DNA from: an uncultured Bacteroidota bacterium | GTDB taxonomy: Bacteria; Bacteroidota; Bacteroidia; Chitinophagales; Chitinophagaceae | Direction of reading: 5' to 3' | DNA length: 51,161 bases | Assembly: GCA_903835005.1 (NCBI GenBank) | Contig: CAILLK010000074.1 | Span: 1 to 51,161, forward strand | Part shown: positions 25,250 to 34,965 of the stretch, piece by piece | How the letters are laid out: every line of letters starts with the position of its first letter | Position numbering within the stretch: position 1 is the stretch's first letter | Notes under the pieces: model-generated | Seen by the model: the letters and a program-made list of their open reading frames with translations, nothing else | The model's database searches: none | What the model was told of the DNA's origin: nothing | Program-made: the position numbers and the translations under genes

Positions 25250-27028
25250 CTAATCGGCATAAATCTCTTCTATCTGGCTGGCATATTTATGCTCTATTAT
25301 TTTGCGCTTCACTTTTAGCGAGGGTGTTAACTCCCCGCTGTCAATAGTCCATTCTTCCGGCAGCAATTTTATCTTCTTAACCTGTTCCGGGTGACTGAAG
25401 TTCGGGTTGTATTTGTCCAGTTGTTTCTGCATCAGATCAATCACTTCGGGCAGCTTTATAAGCTCTGTATTTTTCTCAGGTATCAATACTTTATTGGAGC
25501 GGTCGGCAAGGTATTTCCTTACCTGGATAAAGCTGGGTATAACCAGTGCGCTTACAAATTTCCGGCCACTGCCTATCACCATCATCTGCTCTATGTAAGG
25601 GCTCTCCTTCATTTTGTTCTCAATCACCTGCGGCGCCACATACTTGCCACCCGATGTTTTGAAAATCTCCTTTTTCCGGTCGGTTATTTTCAGGAAACGG
25701 CCTTCTACCCAAGTACCTATATCACCGGTATGCAGCCAGCCACCTTCCAGTGCTGCCTTTGTCAATTCGGGATGTTTGTAATAACCGATGGTTACATTTG
25801 GTCCCCTGGTCAGTATCTCTCCGTCCTCTGCCAGTTTCACTTCCACATGATCTATCAGCGGGCCTATGGTGCCTGCCCGCCTGTTTTCACTTTCATACCT
25901 GTTTACACTCACCACCGGCGATGTTTCGGTAAGGCCATAACCTTCCATTATTATTACATTGGCCGCGGTAAATATCCTTACCAGTCGCTCCTGGCAGGCT
26001 GCCGAGCCTACTACTATCGCCTTTACCTGCCCTCCCAGTGCTGCTCTCCATTTATTAAAGATGATCTTGTTGGCCAGCCACAACTGCAGCCGGTACCCCA
26101 TACTCCCTTTTACGGTATTATCATACTTTTTCCCCAGTTCCAGCGCCCAGAAAAAAAGTGCGCGTTTTATACCGGTAAGCTCCAGGGCTGTACTCATAAT
26201 CCGCTCATATACTTTCTCCAGCAACCGGGGCACTGTAGTAAATACCAGCGGTTTCACCTCCTTAAGGTTTGGCCCGATGGTATCCATACTCTCGGCATAA
26301 TATATAGATACTCCCGAATGTAGATAAATGTAGCTCACCATACGCTCAAATATATGGTTGAGCGGCAAAAAGCTCAGAGCCCTGCTGTTCTCCTCTGCAA
26401 AGGTGAAGGCCGGCATGGAGTCCTCCACATTGCTCACTATATTGTTGTGGGTGAGCATTACCCCTTTGGGGTCGCCGGTAGTTCCGGATGTATAGATGAT
26501 GGTTGCCAGTGTTTCCGGCTTTATCCGGTTAATTACCGATTCATCAGGTTGTGCCCCTTTATTTACCAGTTCTTTCCAGTTGGGCACACCGTGCACCTCA
26601 TCAAAAGCGTATATTTTTTTAAGCGAGATTACATTATTCAGCGAGTCCTTAAATCGCTCATAGATTTCCTTATTGGCTACAAACAAAATCTGTACGCCTG
26701 CCTCATCCAGCACATAGGCTATCTCCTGCGGACTGATGGTGGGATATATGGGCGTTAATACTGCACCGGTAAGCTGCACTGCAATATCTGTTATAATCCA
26801 TTCCGGCCTGTTGGGCGATATGATGGCAATTTTCTCCTGTTGTTCCGGCTCCAGTATTTCATTGTTTATGCCCAGTGTCAGCAATCCTCCCGCCAGTTTC
26901 CGGGCGGTCTCCCACACCTCTCGGCTGCTGTAAGTGCGCCACATGCCCTGCTCTTTGGCAGCAAGCATTATGGCATCAGGTGCATGGTTGCATCTTTGTT
27001 CAACAATATCAAACAGGCGCTGAATCAT
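25250..27028 (-). CDS. Long-chain acyl-CoA synthetase (AMP-forming)
   Basis: A 592-residue adenylate-forming enzyme that activates fatty acids with ATP and CoA, FadD15/AcsL-like. The P-loop motif is TIIYTSGTTGDPKGVMLTH. A5 is IIMEGYGLTETSPVVSVN, A7 is WLHTGDIGTW, and A8 is KITDRKKEIFKTSGGKYV. The catalytic Lys region is near the C-terminus (LTPSLKVKRKIIEHKY). Length is normal for the family (about 590-600). Cytoplasmic or membrane-associated. Divergent from the padR gene at 27263. Confidence 0.93.
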   Translation of the reverse strand: MIQRLFDIVEQRCNHAPDAIMLAAKEQGMWRTYSSREVWETARKLAGGLLTLGINNEILEPEQQEKIAIISPNRPEWIITDIAVQLTGAVLTPIYPTISPQEIAYVLDEAGVQILFVANKEIYERFKDSLNNVISLKKIYAFDEVHGVPNWKELVNKGAQPDESVINRIKPETLATIIYTSGTTGDPKGVMLTHNNIVSNVEDSMPAFTFAEENSRALSFLPLNHIFERMVSYIYLHSGVSIYYAESMDTIGPNLKEVKPLVFTTVPRLLEKVYERIMSTALELTGIKRALFFWALELGKKYDNTVKGSMGYRLQLWLANKIIFNKWRAALGGQVKAIVVGSAACQERLVRIFTAANVIIMEGYGLTETSPVVSVNRYESENRRAGTIGPLIDHVEVKLAEDGEILTRGPNVTIGYYKHPELTKAALEGGWLHTGDIGTWVEGRFLKITDRKKEIFKTSGGKYVAPQVIENKMKESPYIEQMMVIGSGRKFVSALVIPSFIQVRKYLADRSNKVLIPEKNTELIKLPEVIDLMQKQLDKYNPNFSHPEQVKKIKLLPEEWTIDSGELTPSLKVKRKIIEHKYASQIEEIYAD

Positions 27029-27215
27029 ACCTAAATTTAGTCAAAACATTTTCACCTGCAACAAAATATTTTCCGGAAGAAAGATAGATTGTGCTTTAAT
27101 CCTAAGCAAAACTAAATATCAACGAATAGACACGCCCATCTATTTTAATTTGGATTTTATTGCTGTCTGTTTCGCAATAAATAATATTCAAATTTCTTTA
27201 ACAAGGTACTATGCA

Positions 27216-27245
27216 TTGCATAATACCTTTTTTTACCTACCTTTG
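27216..27245 (+). promoter_or_regulatory. Bacteroidota-type promoter of padR-pspC
   Basis: TTG at 27216-27218, a 19-nt spacer, and TACCTTTG at 27238-27245: full match to TTG-N19-TAnnTTTG. The padR ATG follows 17 nt downstream. It lies in the divergent intergenic region facing the acyl-CoA synthetase gene. Confidence 0.7.
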
Positions 27246-27262
27246 TACTGAAATGATGCGAT

Positions 27263-27595
27263 ATGGCAATAGATAATACAGAATCACAAATGCGCAAAGG
27301 CTTGCTGGAGCTGTGTATCCTGGGTATTATTCAGCGGCAGCAGGAGGCTTATCCCAGCGATATTCTGGAGCAGCTCAAGGCCGCGAAACTGGTGGTGCTG
27401 GAGGGCACACTCTATCCCCTGCTCACCCGGCTCAAGAATGCAGGCTTTCTCAGTTACCGCTGGGAGGAGTCTTTATCCGGGCCGCCAAGAAAATACTTTA
27501 CATTGACCCAGGAGGGTGTACATTTTTATGAGCAGCTCCGCACCACCTGGGATGAACTGAGTAAGGCCGTAAACGATTTAACTGTTCCTTTATAA
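27263..27595 (+). CDS. PadR-family transcriptional regulator
   Basis: A 110-residue winged-helix protein. MRKGLLELCILGIIQRQQEAYP, YLAxxxLEGTLYPLLTRLKNAGFL and GPPRKYFTLTQEG are the family's winged-helix markers. PadR proteins repress nearby genes, here probably the pspC-domain gene 11 bp downstream, with which it forms an operon. PadR plus PspC-domain gene is a common pair in Bacteroidota and Firmicutes. ATG 27263 fits the promoter position. Confidence 0.88.
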   Translation: MAIDNTESQMRKGLLELCILGIIQRQQEAYPSDILEQLKAAKLVVLEGTLYPLLTRLKNAGFLSYRWEESLSGPPRKYFTLTQEGVHFYEQLRTTWDELSKAVNDLTVPL

Positions 27596-27606
27596 AACCA
27601 GAATAT

Positions 27607-28284
27607 ATGCAACGTATCCTACAGATCAACATCGCCGGCCGCGTTTTGCCGATAGAAGAAGACGCTTACACCATACTCAAGGAATATGTCACCACCCTTG
27701 AGCGCCAGTTCAGCGGCGATGATGGCAGGGAAATCATTGAAGATATTGAAAACCGTATCGCAGAGCTCTTCAGTATCCGGTTGCAGGGCAGCTCACCGGC
27801 TATAGACCGCAATGATGTGCAGAAGGTAATCGATACCCTCGGCTCCGCTAGCGACCTCCACGATGGTCCCGCCGCAGGTAATTCACAAAGCAGTCAGCAA
27901 TCTGCCGCAGGAGCCGGCAGCCAGCGATACCAGGGCCGCCCCTATCCATACCGTAGTGACAGGCTCCTGCGCGACCCTTTCGATAAAGTTATTGGCGGTG
28001 TGTGCAGCGGGCTGGCACATTATTTCGATATTGATCCTGTTATAATCCGGCTCGTAATGGTGGTTTTATTTCTCTCCGCCGGCATAGGTTTCCTGGCATA
28101 TATTATTGCATGGATGGTAATTCCCGCAGCGCGCTCACGTGAGGAACTTTATAGTATGAACAGTGGCAACCCGGTTACTTTTCACGACATCTCCCGCAAT
28201 ATGGAACTGGAACTCCAGGACCTGAAAAAACGGGGCGAACAAATGAGTCGGGAACTCAAGGAGTTTTTCAGCAAGAAAAAGTAA
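27607..28284 (+). CDS. PspC-domain protein
   Basis: A 225-residue protein. The N-terminal ~75 residues (MQRILQINIAGRVLPIEEDAYT, IIEDIENRIAELF) form a small domain seen with PspC proteins of Bacteroidota. A Gln/Ser/Ala-rich linker follows. The PspC domain spans about 118-178: DRLLRDPFDKVIGGVCSGLAHYFDIDP, then one or two helices IIRLVMVVLFLSAGIGFLAYIIAWMVIP. The C-terminal ~45 residues form a coiled coil (LELQDLKKRGEQMSRELKEFFSKKK). PspC is a membrane sensor linked to envelope stress. ATG 27607 lies 11 bp after padR. Confidence 0.85.
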   Translation: MQRILQINIAGRVLPIEEDAYTILKEYVTTLERQFSGDDGREIIEDIENRIAELFSIRLQGSSPAIDRNDVQKVIDTLGSASDLHDGPAAGNSQSSQQSAAGAGSQRYQGRPYPYRSDRLLRDPFDKVIGGVCSGLAHYFDIDPVIIRLVMVVLFLSAGIGFLAYIIAWMVIPAARSREELYSMNSGNPVTFHDISRNMELELQDLKKRGEQMSRELKEFFSKKK

Positions 28285-28453
28285 GTCAGTCTGCAAATGG
28301 TAAAATAACCGGCTTTAAGTAATAAGAACTTTGGCTCCTGATTGCTGTTACAGTATTATATTATCCGTTGTGATACTGATTGTCTCCTGTGTGGTTGGAA
28401 TTATTGTATTAATTTACTCTCGCACAAAATATACTTTTACAAAATTGCTGCTT

Positions 28454-29662
28454 ATGAACCTGCTTCGACTCATTATCTCCATCAGCCTCCTGCTGCAATA
28501 CACAGCTTCGGTTGCAGCACCGTGCAATATCAGGGGCAGGATCATCCCAAAAGTATCAGATACAGAATGGACGCAAAAGGTATACCTTTCCCGGATGGAA
28601 TCTGTCAGTGACTTTTTCCGGTGCAGCCCAAGCCTGGTCGTAGATAGCGCCGTTATAAGGAAAGACGGCTCGTTTGAATTCAGGTCAGTTAAGGGCATTG
28701 AGCCCAATACCTTCTGCCGTTTGGAGGTAGTTCCCAAAGATTACAAAGGCGGTTCTATGTTGAATTTTGCCGGTATCGACGATAATTATGCATTCCTGCT
28801 TTTATCTCCCGGATCTCAGATATCATTTACTACTGAACTGGCACATTTCAATTATGCATTTAAGCCGGTGAAATTAGATAAAGCTAACCTGGCTTTGCGC
28901 AAAGTAGTGCAGATGGCCTGGCCAGCCGACAAGGCCATTGCGGTAATTATTGCACGCAGAAAGAAGCTGGAAGATGTGCCCGGCACTCCACCCGATACAT
29001 TGAAAAATCTGCGTGCTGAGGTAAGTGAACTCATTAATAAACATGCCGTTGAAATGTTACCCGTTATTGATACCCTCAGCAATCCCTATGTGTCCCTTTT
29101 TACCTTCATTACCAATTTCTCTGATGATTCCCTGTTCTGTCTGAAAATGAATAGTCGTTATCAGCGCGAGATACCCAAATCCAAATACGCCGGGCAGTTT
29201 CTGGATATGATTTACGATATGCTCTATACTCTGCCCGTTGGCTCTAAGGCGCCCGATGTTTCCCTGCCCGATTCTTCCGGTAAAATCATCAGTACCGCCG
29301 GCCTCAGGGGCAAGTATGTGATTATCGATTTCTGGGGTTCGTGGTGTCACCCTTGCCGCATGGAAAACCAGCAGGTCATAAAACCGCTCTACGGCAAATA
29401 TGGTTCCCGAAACTTTTATATACTCAGCATATCCCTCGATACCGACCGCGATACATGGCTGGGCGCCCTGCGCAAAGACGAACTGAGCTGGCCAGGCGAA
29501 GTCTGCGACCTGAAAGGAATAAAATCGCCAGCCGCACTGGCCTACAAGGTCACCGACCTGCCGGTAGTATATGTGCTGGACACCTCAGGCACCATTATTG
29601 CCAAAAACCTCCGCGGCAAGCAGCTCGATGACTTTATAGCCGCCCGGATGGATAAAAAATAA
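28454..29662 (+). CDS. TlpA-like thiol:disulfide oxidoreductase with DUF4369-like N-terminus
   Basis: About 402 residues. A signal peptide (MNLLRLIISISLLLQYTASVAA) leads into a ~200-residue N-terminal region with the pattern of DUF4369-type domains. A C-terminal thioredoxin-like domain (about 270-400) has GSKAPDVSLPDSSGK, the active-site motif WGSWCHPCRMEN (CxxC) and VYVLDTSGTIIAKNLRGKQL. Such proteins are periplasmic or membrane-tethered reductants in Bacteroidota. The first in-frame start (TTG 28331) would add a hydrophobic leader of 41 residues; ATG 28454 gives a clean signal peptide. Monocistronic. Confidence 0.8.
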   Translation: MNLLRLIISISLLLQYTASVAAPCNIRGRIIPKVSDTEWTQKVYLSRMESVSDFFRCSPSLVVDSAVIRKDGSFEFRSVKGIEPNTFCRLEVVPKDYKGGSMLNFAGIDDNYAFLLLSPGSQISFTTELAHFNYAFKPVKLDKANLALRKVVQMAWPADKAIAVIIARRKKLEDVPGTPPDTLKNLRAEVSELINKHAVEMLPVIDTLSNPYVSLFTFITNFSDDSLFCLKMNSRYQREIPKSKYAGQFLDMIYDMLYTLPVGSKAPDVSLPDSSGKIISTAGLRGKYVIIDFWGSWCHPCRMENQQVIKPLYGKYGSRNFYILSISLDTDRDTWLGALRKDELSWPGEVCDLKGIKSPAALAYKVTDLPVVYVLDTSGTIIAKNLRGKQLDDFIAARMDKK

Positions 29663-29853
29663 AACAAGTTTGCTCCTTCAATTTATGATCCGATAAAAGG
29701 GCATGGAGTTCTGAAATTCCATATCCCACTGCACGAATTTAGTTATACAATCGCTCCCGGCTGTACCTCCTGAAGAATTTGATTTTTATCAAATTCTTTA
29801 TCCTGCACACTAGTTATGTTTGTATCCTTATTCATCCCTCAATTAGACTTTTT

Positions 29854-30393
29854 ATGAAAAACAGGATTTTTTTATGGCTTTCAGTAATCTCATTTTTTGT
29901 TGCACCGGCCTTTGGCGCACTCCCTTCAAAACAGAAAACCAGTGCGCAATATGGCATGTTGGGTACACCCGATACCCGTTTGTCGCTTGCCGGCAGGTAT
30001 TCCACCGGCAACGATATTGTGCAGCCTCCTCCATTCAGTAATTCAGGGTTTACCAATCATACCGGCTCATATGCCCGTTCAAATTCCAGCATCCGGAACT
30101 GGTGTTTGGTCCATAAAATGGGCTTGATATTTATCGCATCCGGTGGCGGCCTGATGCTTACAGGTGTAATTGTTTTTGCCACTGCCCCCAAAGACACAGG
30201 CGGAGATGGCTTTTTCTTTATTTCCCCCCAGCAGGGTGCGGGCATCGGTCTTTTTGTTTTTGGCTTTGCCGCAATACTGCTGGGTTTACCCCTCCTCATC
30301 GGCGGCGCCATCCACGATCACAAAAAGAGCCGTTATAGCCTGGTAGCTCCCAAAAATAATGAGATCGGGGTGGCTTTTAATCTGCATCATTGA
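29854..30393 (+). CDS. Hypothetical membrane protein
   Basis: A 179-residue protein. The N-terminal signal or anchor is (NRIFLWLSVISFFVAPAFGA). Two helices follow at about 90-112 (GLIFIASGGGLMLTGVIVFATA) and 132-155 (GIGLFVFGFAAILLGLPLLIGG). The rest is Ser/Asn/Gly-rich with a short basic cytoplasmic end. No family is recognised. ATG 29854 is preferred over an upstream start at 29779, which would add an untypical leader. Confidence 0.6.
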   Translation: MKNRIFLWLSVISFFVAPAFGALPSKQKTSAQYGMLGTPDTRLSLAGRYSTGNDIVQPPPFSNSGFTNHTGSYARSNSSIRNWCLVHKMGLIFIASGGGLMLTGVIVFATAPKDTGGDGFFFISPQQGAGIGLFVFGFAAILLGLPLLIGGAIHDHKKSRYSLVAPKNNEIGVAFNLHH

Positions 30394-30558
30394 TCAAATT
30401 TATTTGCTCTTTCGGATTTTCAATCCCATAAGGCATACCCGAAAGTAAAACCGGATTCAGACCGGAACAGCCATACATGCAAATTTGCGGATATCTTTAT
30501 GATCATTAATGACCAAGACCATTAAGAATGTACCCCACAGTGTACCCCAAAAACAAAA

Positions 30559-30589
30559 CCGCATCGTAAATCGTTGATTTACAATGCGG
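30559..30589 (-). terminator. Strong terminator of the tRNA-Gln gene
   Basis: A 14-bp stem with one mismatch (CCGCATTGTAAATC / GATTTACGATGCGG on the minus strand, 3-nt loop) followed by TTTTGTTTTT. It lies 16 bp behind the tRNA end. Beyond it, a GTACCCC motif occurs twice (30532-30547). Confidence 0.8.
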
Positions 30590-30604
30590 AATTGATAATT
30601 CAAG

Positions 30605-30675
30605 TAGTTTGACTAGGATTCGAACCTAGACTAACAGAGTCAGAGTCTGGGGTGCTACCGTTACACTATCAAACT
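30605..30675 (-). tRNA. tRNA-Gln (CTG)
   Basis: Acceptor stem AGTTTGA / TCAAACT (complement of 30669-30675 and 30606-30612). The D arm includes GTGTAACGGTAGCAC. The anticodon loop CTCTGAC has anticodon CTG (complement of CAG at 30641-30643). The T arm is CTAGGTTCGAATCCTAG. The discriminator base is A (30605). CCA is not encoded. About 71 nt. Confidence 0.85.
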
Positions 30676-30785
30676 GTACTCTTTTTATTTCGGAGTGCAA
30701 TATTACCAGCTTTTTTCAGAATAGACAAAAAAATAGAAAAGAAATAGGTACAACTATCCGGCAAAGTCTTTTACTTATTTACTTA

Positions 30786-30872
30786 GATAGCTCTGAAAGA
30801 GTGAAAGAAAACAGCCGGGCGTGAAGCTCCCGGAAACAAAACACGGATCAGCAAGCTCTGCTAGGGCAAAAG
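30786..30872. repeat. Dispersed intergenic repeat, copy 2
   Basis: GATAGCTCTGAAAGAGTGAA, then a degenerate GCCGGGCG/CTCCCGG core, then GCTCTGCTAGGGC. This is the same family as 3208-3296, with more changes. It lies directly behind the DUF5686 gene stop (30881). Confidence 0.55.
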
Positions 30873-30880
30873 AGATTTGG

Positions 30881-33541
30881 CTAAAACGTCAACCGCACAC
30901 TCCCAAGTATCCCGAAATGTTTGGACAAAGCCTCATTGGGTTGTGAAGCCGGAGATACCCTCCAGTCAAAATCTATTCTGAAAATCCTGAATATATTCGA
31001 GACACCGGTACCCAGTTCCAGGTACGGGTTGCCGGCAAGGGTGCGGAAGGGGAATCCTTTCTCCAGGTTCAGCAGCTGGTTTTCAGTACTCAGAGATCCT
31101 ATAACCCCCTTGGCGGTCCAGAACTGGCGGAACTTCAGTTTTTTCAGTGCTGGTATGCGGTTAAAAATTCCCCCGCCTATATTGTGCTCCAGGTTGAACC
31201 CTGCATATTGGTCGCTGATGAACTCATAACTGTTCATCATTTCAAAAGCATACATATTATAATACAAGTATTCATTTCCCGGATGTATCTCCAGCAGCGG
31301 GTAGGGCAATGTGCCGAAATACTTACCTGCAAAAATATTGTAGTACAGATGCCCGAATGGCGGTATATTGATACTTTCGGTCATGCTGAAACGGGCCTTC
31401 TGGTAGGCATAGCCGCTGTTCAGCAGGTTCTTGATGCCGGCAGTTACAGTAAGGTCCAGCACAGGGTATTTACTGCCTATATTCAGCCGCAGGTACTGGC
31501 CCTCAACATATTTTTCCTTGTAGGCATACCGCAGCTCCACACCTACCTCGCTGCTCACCACATTGGGTGAGGCCATACCATGGTCGTCCACAAAAATATT
31601 GGTCGAGGGCAGTGGAGCATAAGGTGTAAACTGGCTGTGCTGCAAAATGAGCTTATTGCTGAAGCCGCCGAAGTATTCCTTATACACCTCCATCCGCTGA
31701 TCATCGTTGAAGGCCAGTTTCCAGGGCACTCCCGGCTTGCGGAACAAGGCACTGAATATATTATCAGACCCCAATTGATCATAATAATTGGTGCTCTGGT
31801 TCACATCATGCGCATAGTAGCCATACAGGTATGCCCTTGGGTGCCGCTCCATCAGCCATAGCCCGGTGAGGCCATACTTGAACCGTTTATCCAGATCGCC
31901 ATAGGCAAGGTAGCCGGTAAAATGGGCATCCTTAATAGACTTAGGCGTTCCGAGCGATATCCTGAAACGGTCGCCTTCCACCGGGTTGTGGCTGTAAATA
32001 TAAAAGTAAGGACCAAGTTGAATGGGCCCTACATCCTTTACTCCGCTTATAAGAAAGGTAAGCAGGTTTTTGTAGAGCGTAGTAATGGGCATATTATTAA
32101 TGGTATCCACCATTTTATAAATTGCCTTTTCGTTTTTGGTCATGCTATCGGGCCTTATTTCTTTCCACCAGTCATCAGATCTTTTCCTTGCCGAATCTGA
32201 TCTGATCACTTCTTCTTTATAATCAGGGTTGTCGAGCACATTTTCTATTGAGGTATCATTAAGCCGCACATTGTGGTATGTAGTGGTTTTGCGCCCTATC
32301 ATGCCGGGCAGTTTATTGGAGTTGTAGGCGCTGAAAGTGGCTATGAATTTATCCTTTGTGGGAAACCAGATGCTGTCGACCGGTGCGAACTCCTGGTAGA
32401 GGCTTACCTTGTCTACCCAGTTCACATTTGCTGTTTTGGGAATATCCATGCTCATACGTTGTATGGCATACACCGAATCTACTACCCAGAAGTCGCCGGT
32501 AAAGCAGTTCTCACCCTCCCGCTTCGGCCTGAACTGCACCAGTATTATATTGTATCCGTAAGCCTTCTGGGTATCTTTGATAGAATATTTATAGTAAAAC
32601 AGCCCCGCATCACTGATAGGGCTCACATACTTTTTATCGAATACCGGCACGTAATTTTTGTAGATATTCACGTTCTGGTAAAGGGAGCCGAGGTACTTAT
32701 CTACATTCTCATTGTTCACCCCTTTCACCATGCTGCCCTTTATAAATTCCCTCTGTTTTTTTGGCGATCGACGGAAGTAAAAATCCGAGATGGTTTCGGT
32801 AAGATAAAGGGGCAGATAGGGCTTGGTATCCGAAACGGTATCGAGGTTATCGAATATGAAGGAGTAGTTTTTCAGCATGGGTATTTTCTCGAACTGTGTT
32901 CTGGTGAGTCTTTGCAGATCGGCCTCCAGCCGGTTGTAGGCGAGGTAATTATAGTTCTCCACCTTGTCGGGATTATTAAATGGCTTGCGGGCTATAATAT
33001 GCTTCATCAGCGCTATGGCCGGGTCTTCACCTGCATGAATCACAAATTCATCGAGCGCATTGTTGGCCCGCTCCAGCTCTATAATGTAGTTGTAATCAAA
33101 CTGTGTTTTCTTCAGTATTCTTTTAGCGGGCTTATAACCCATCGCGGTTATCTGTATGGTATCTGAAGGCAGTTTTTCTGTTTTTAATATAAAATTGCCA
33201 TCCAGGTCTGCGGGCATGCCTACGCTGGATCGGGGAAAATTGACTGTGGCAAAAGGCACGCCTTCCCCTGTATTCATATCTGCTACTTTGCCGTTGATGA
33301 TATAGCCTGTATGCTTTATTTTTTTTACCTGGTCCAGGCTGTCTTGCAGGGCCTTCAATTTTTTGATTCTGGCGCTGTCTGCCTGCACCATTGCTGAGGT
33401 ATCAATGAGCAGCATATCGGTATCGGGTACTTGGGTTTTAAGTAAAGGGCCGCCATGACCTGCGGTATCATTTACCTGGGCAAATAAGGTGGGGTGTATA
33501 AATAATAAGCAGCAAAAAAGCGCCTGTCTCAGTAATGGCAT
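30881..33541 (-). CDS. DUF5686 / carboxypeptidase-regulatory-like outer membrane protein
   Basis: An 886-residue protein. The signal peptide is (MPLLRQALFCCLLFIHPTLFA). A carboxypeptidase-like regulatory (CarbopepD_reg_2) domain spans about 75-150: INGKVADMNTGEGVPFATVNF. A long DUF5686 region follows: EDPAIALMKHIIARKPFNNP, NYNYLAYNRLEADLQRL, then beta-barrel-like C-terminal repeats ending LGTGVSNIFRIFRIDFDWRV...RLTF. DUF5686 proteins occur across Bacteroidota in the outer membrane; function unknown. Length is normal (about 820-900). Monocistronic. Confidence 0.85.
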   Translation of the reverse strand: MPLLRQALFCCLLFIHPTLFAQVNDTAGHGGPLLKTQVPDTDMLLIDTSAMVQADSARIKKLKALQDSLDQVKKIKHTGYIINGKVADMNTGEGVPFATVNFPRSSVGMPADLDGNFILKTEKLPSDTIQITAMGYKPAKRILKKTQFDYNYIIELERANNALDEFVIHAGEDPAIALMKHIIARKPFNNPDKVENYNYLAYNRLEADLQRLTRTQFEKIPMLKNYSFIFDNLDTVSDTKPYLPLYLTETISDFYFRRSPKKQREFIKGSMVKGVNNENVDKYLGSLYQNVNIYKNYVPVFDKKYVSPISDAGLFYYKYSIKDTQKAYGYNIILVQFRPKREGENCFTGDFWVVDSVYAIQRMSMDIPKTANVNWVDKVSLYQEFAPVDSIWFPTKDKFIATFSAYNSNKLPGMIGRKTTTYHNVRLNDTSIENVLDNPDYKEEVIRSDSARKRSDDWWKEIRPDSMTKNEKAIYKMVDTINNMPITTLYKNLLTFLISGVKDVGPIQLGPYFYIYSHNPVEGDRFRISLGTPKSIKDAHFTGYLAYGDLDKRFKYGLTGLWLMERHPRAYLYGYYAHDVNQSTNYYDQLGSDNIFSALFRKPGVPWKLAFNDDQRMEVYKEYFGGFSNKLILQHSQFTPYAPLPSTNIFVDDHGMASPNVVSSEVGVELRYAYKEKYVEGQYLRLNIGSKYPVLDLTVTAGIKNLLNSGYAYQKARFSMTESINIPPFGHLYYNIFAGKYFGTLPYPLLEIHPGNEYLYYNMYAFEMMNSYEFISDQYAGFNLEHNIGGGIFNRIPALKKLKFRQFWTAKGVIGSLSTENQLLNLEKGFPFRTLAGNPYLELGTGVSNIFRIFRIDFDWRVSPASQPNEALSKHFGILGSVRLTF

Positions 33542-33833
33542 AAATGAATTACAGACAAATTTAAGGTTTTGAAGGTATTATAGCGTGTTTCCTGATTTTT
33601 TAAATCAACCAGAAGTGTGGAAATAAAGCCGCAATATCCTGGACCGGATAGCTGACCCGGCATCCGGTTTACAAAATACGTGCATTCACTCACCTTATCC
33701 ATATCCGGATGCAGTAGGATTTTACTAATTGCCTATAACCAGTTTTTATATAAAAAGCCCGGCTTATCATTTTGAATTGTGGTAATTTTGCTTTGCTAAA
33801 ATATTAATAATCATATAAATAACAACAAATAAC

Positions 33834-34925
33834 ATGGATAAAATCAACCTTTTTTCACCGGCAAAAGTCGGATCCGTTTCACTGGCTAATCATATTGTAA
33901 TGGCGCCCATGACCAGGAGCCGGGCAATTGGCAATATTCCCAACGACCTTATGGCCGAATATTATGGCCAGCGCGCTACCGCAGGCTTAATTGTTACTGA
34001 AGGAACATCACCTTCCCCTAATGGTCTGGGTTATGCACGCATACCGGGCATATACAGCCAGGCACAGGTAGAAGGTTGGAAAAAAGTTACATCATCGGTA
34101 CATAAGGCCGGAGGTAAAATTTTCGTTCAATTGATGCATACCGGCCGTATTACCCATATCGCCAATCTGCCCGAAGGTGCAGAGGTACTGGCACCATCGG
34201 CAGTGCAGGCCAAGGGGCAGATGTGGACCGATACCCTGCAGATGCAGGAACATAGTGTACCCAGGGCTATGACAGCTGAAGACCTTATCAGCACCAAAAA
34301 TGAGTATATAACTGCTGCAAAGAATGCATTAGAGGCCGGATTTGACGGTGTGGAGCTGCACGGAGCCAATGGCTACCTGCTGGAACAATTCCTTTCGCCA
34401 TTCAGCAATGTGCGAACCGATAATTATGGAGGCAGTATTGAAAACCGCAGCAGGTTTGTGCTGGAAGTAGCTGCCGGCGTGGCTGCGGCAATAGGTAAAG
34501 ACAGGACAGGAATCCGTTTTTCGCCATATGGCGCCAATGGCGATATGCCTGCCTACCCTGAAATAGATGCAACTTATACCTACCTTGCCACAGAACTTAA
34601 TACACTGGGTATAGCGTATATTCACCTGGTAGATCATTCGGGAATGGGCGCACCGGCAGTGCCACATGAGATCAAGGAAAAGATACGCAACTGTTTTAAA
34701 AATGCTATAATACAATGTGGCAGTTATAACCTGGAACGTGCTGATGCTGATATCCAACCCGGACAGATAGCAGATCTGATCGCCTTTGGACGGCCGTTTC
34801 TCAACAATCCCGACCTGGTAGACAGGATGAAGAATAACCATGCTTTATCAACAGATCTGAAGATGAACCTGTTTTACACACCGGGTGCTGAAGGGTATAC
34901 CGATTATCCGGTATTTGCGGGCTAA
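33834..34925 (+). CDS. Old Yellow Enzyme-family alkene reductase (NADH:flavin oxidoreductase)
   Basis: A 363-residue FMN-dependent TIM-barrel enzyme that reduces activated alkenes or nitro compounds with NAD(P)H, NemA-like. Marks are LANHIVMAPMTRSRA (Thr at the FMN), FVQLMHTGR, FDGVELHGANGYLLEQFLSP (His/Asn pair that binds the substrate carbonyl), NVRTDNYGGSIENR and ADLIAFGRPFLNNPDL. Length is normal. ATG 33834; a TAATTTTG element lies 44 nt upstream (33783-33790). It is convergent with the SRPBCC gene across a perfect palindrome. Confidence 0.93.
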   Translation: MDKINLFSPAKVGSVSLANHIVMAPMTRSRAIGNIPNDLMAEYYGQRATAGLIVTEGTSPSPNGLGYARIPGIYSQAQVEGWKKVTSSVHKAGGKIFVQLMHTGRITHIANLPEGAEVLAPSAVQAKGQMWTDTLQMQEHSVPRAMTAEDLISTKNEYITAAKNALEAGFDGVELHGANGYLLEQFLSPFSNVRTDNYGGSIENRSRFVLEVAAGVAAAIGKDRTGIRFSPYGANGDMPAYPEIDATYTYLATELNTLGIAYIHLVDHSGMGAPAVPHEIKEKIRNCFKNAIIQCGSYNLERADADIQPGQIADLIAFGRPFLNNPDLVDRMKNNHALSTDLKMNLFYTPGAEGYTDYPVFAG

Positions 34926-34965
34926 TATTCAGTTTACGAAATCCAAGCTTAAATTTCAATATACA

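Noticed and set aside
25391..26323. 310-aa plus-strand frame inside the acyl-CoA ligase gene
   Set aside because: Antisense shadow; composition rich in Cys, His and Tyr, unlike a real protein.
32273..33166. 297-aa plus-strand frame inside the DUF5686 gene
   Set aside because: Antisense shadow; no signal, domain or promoter.
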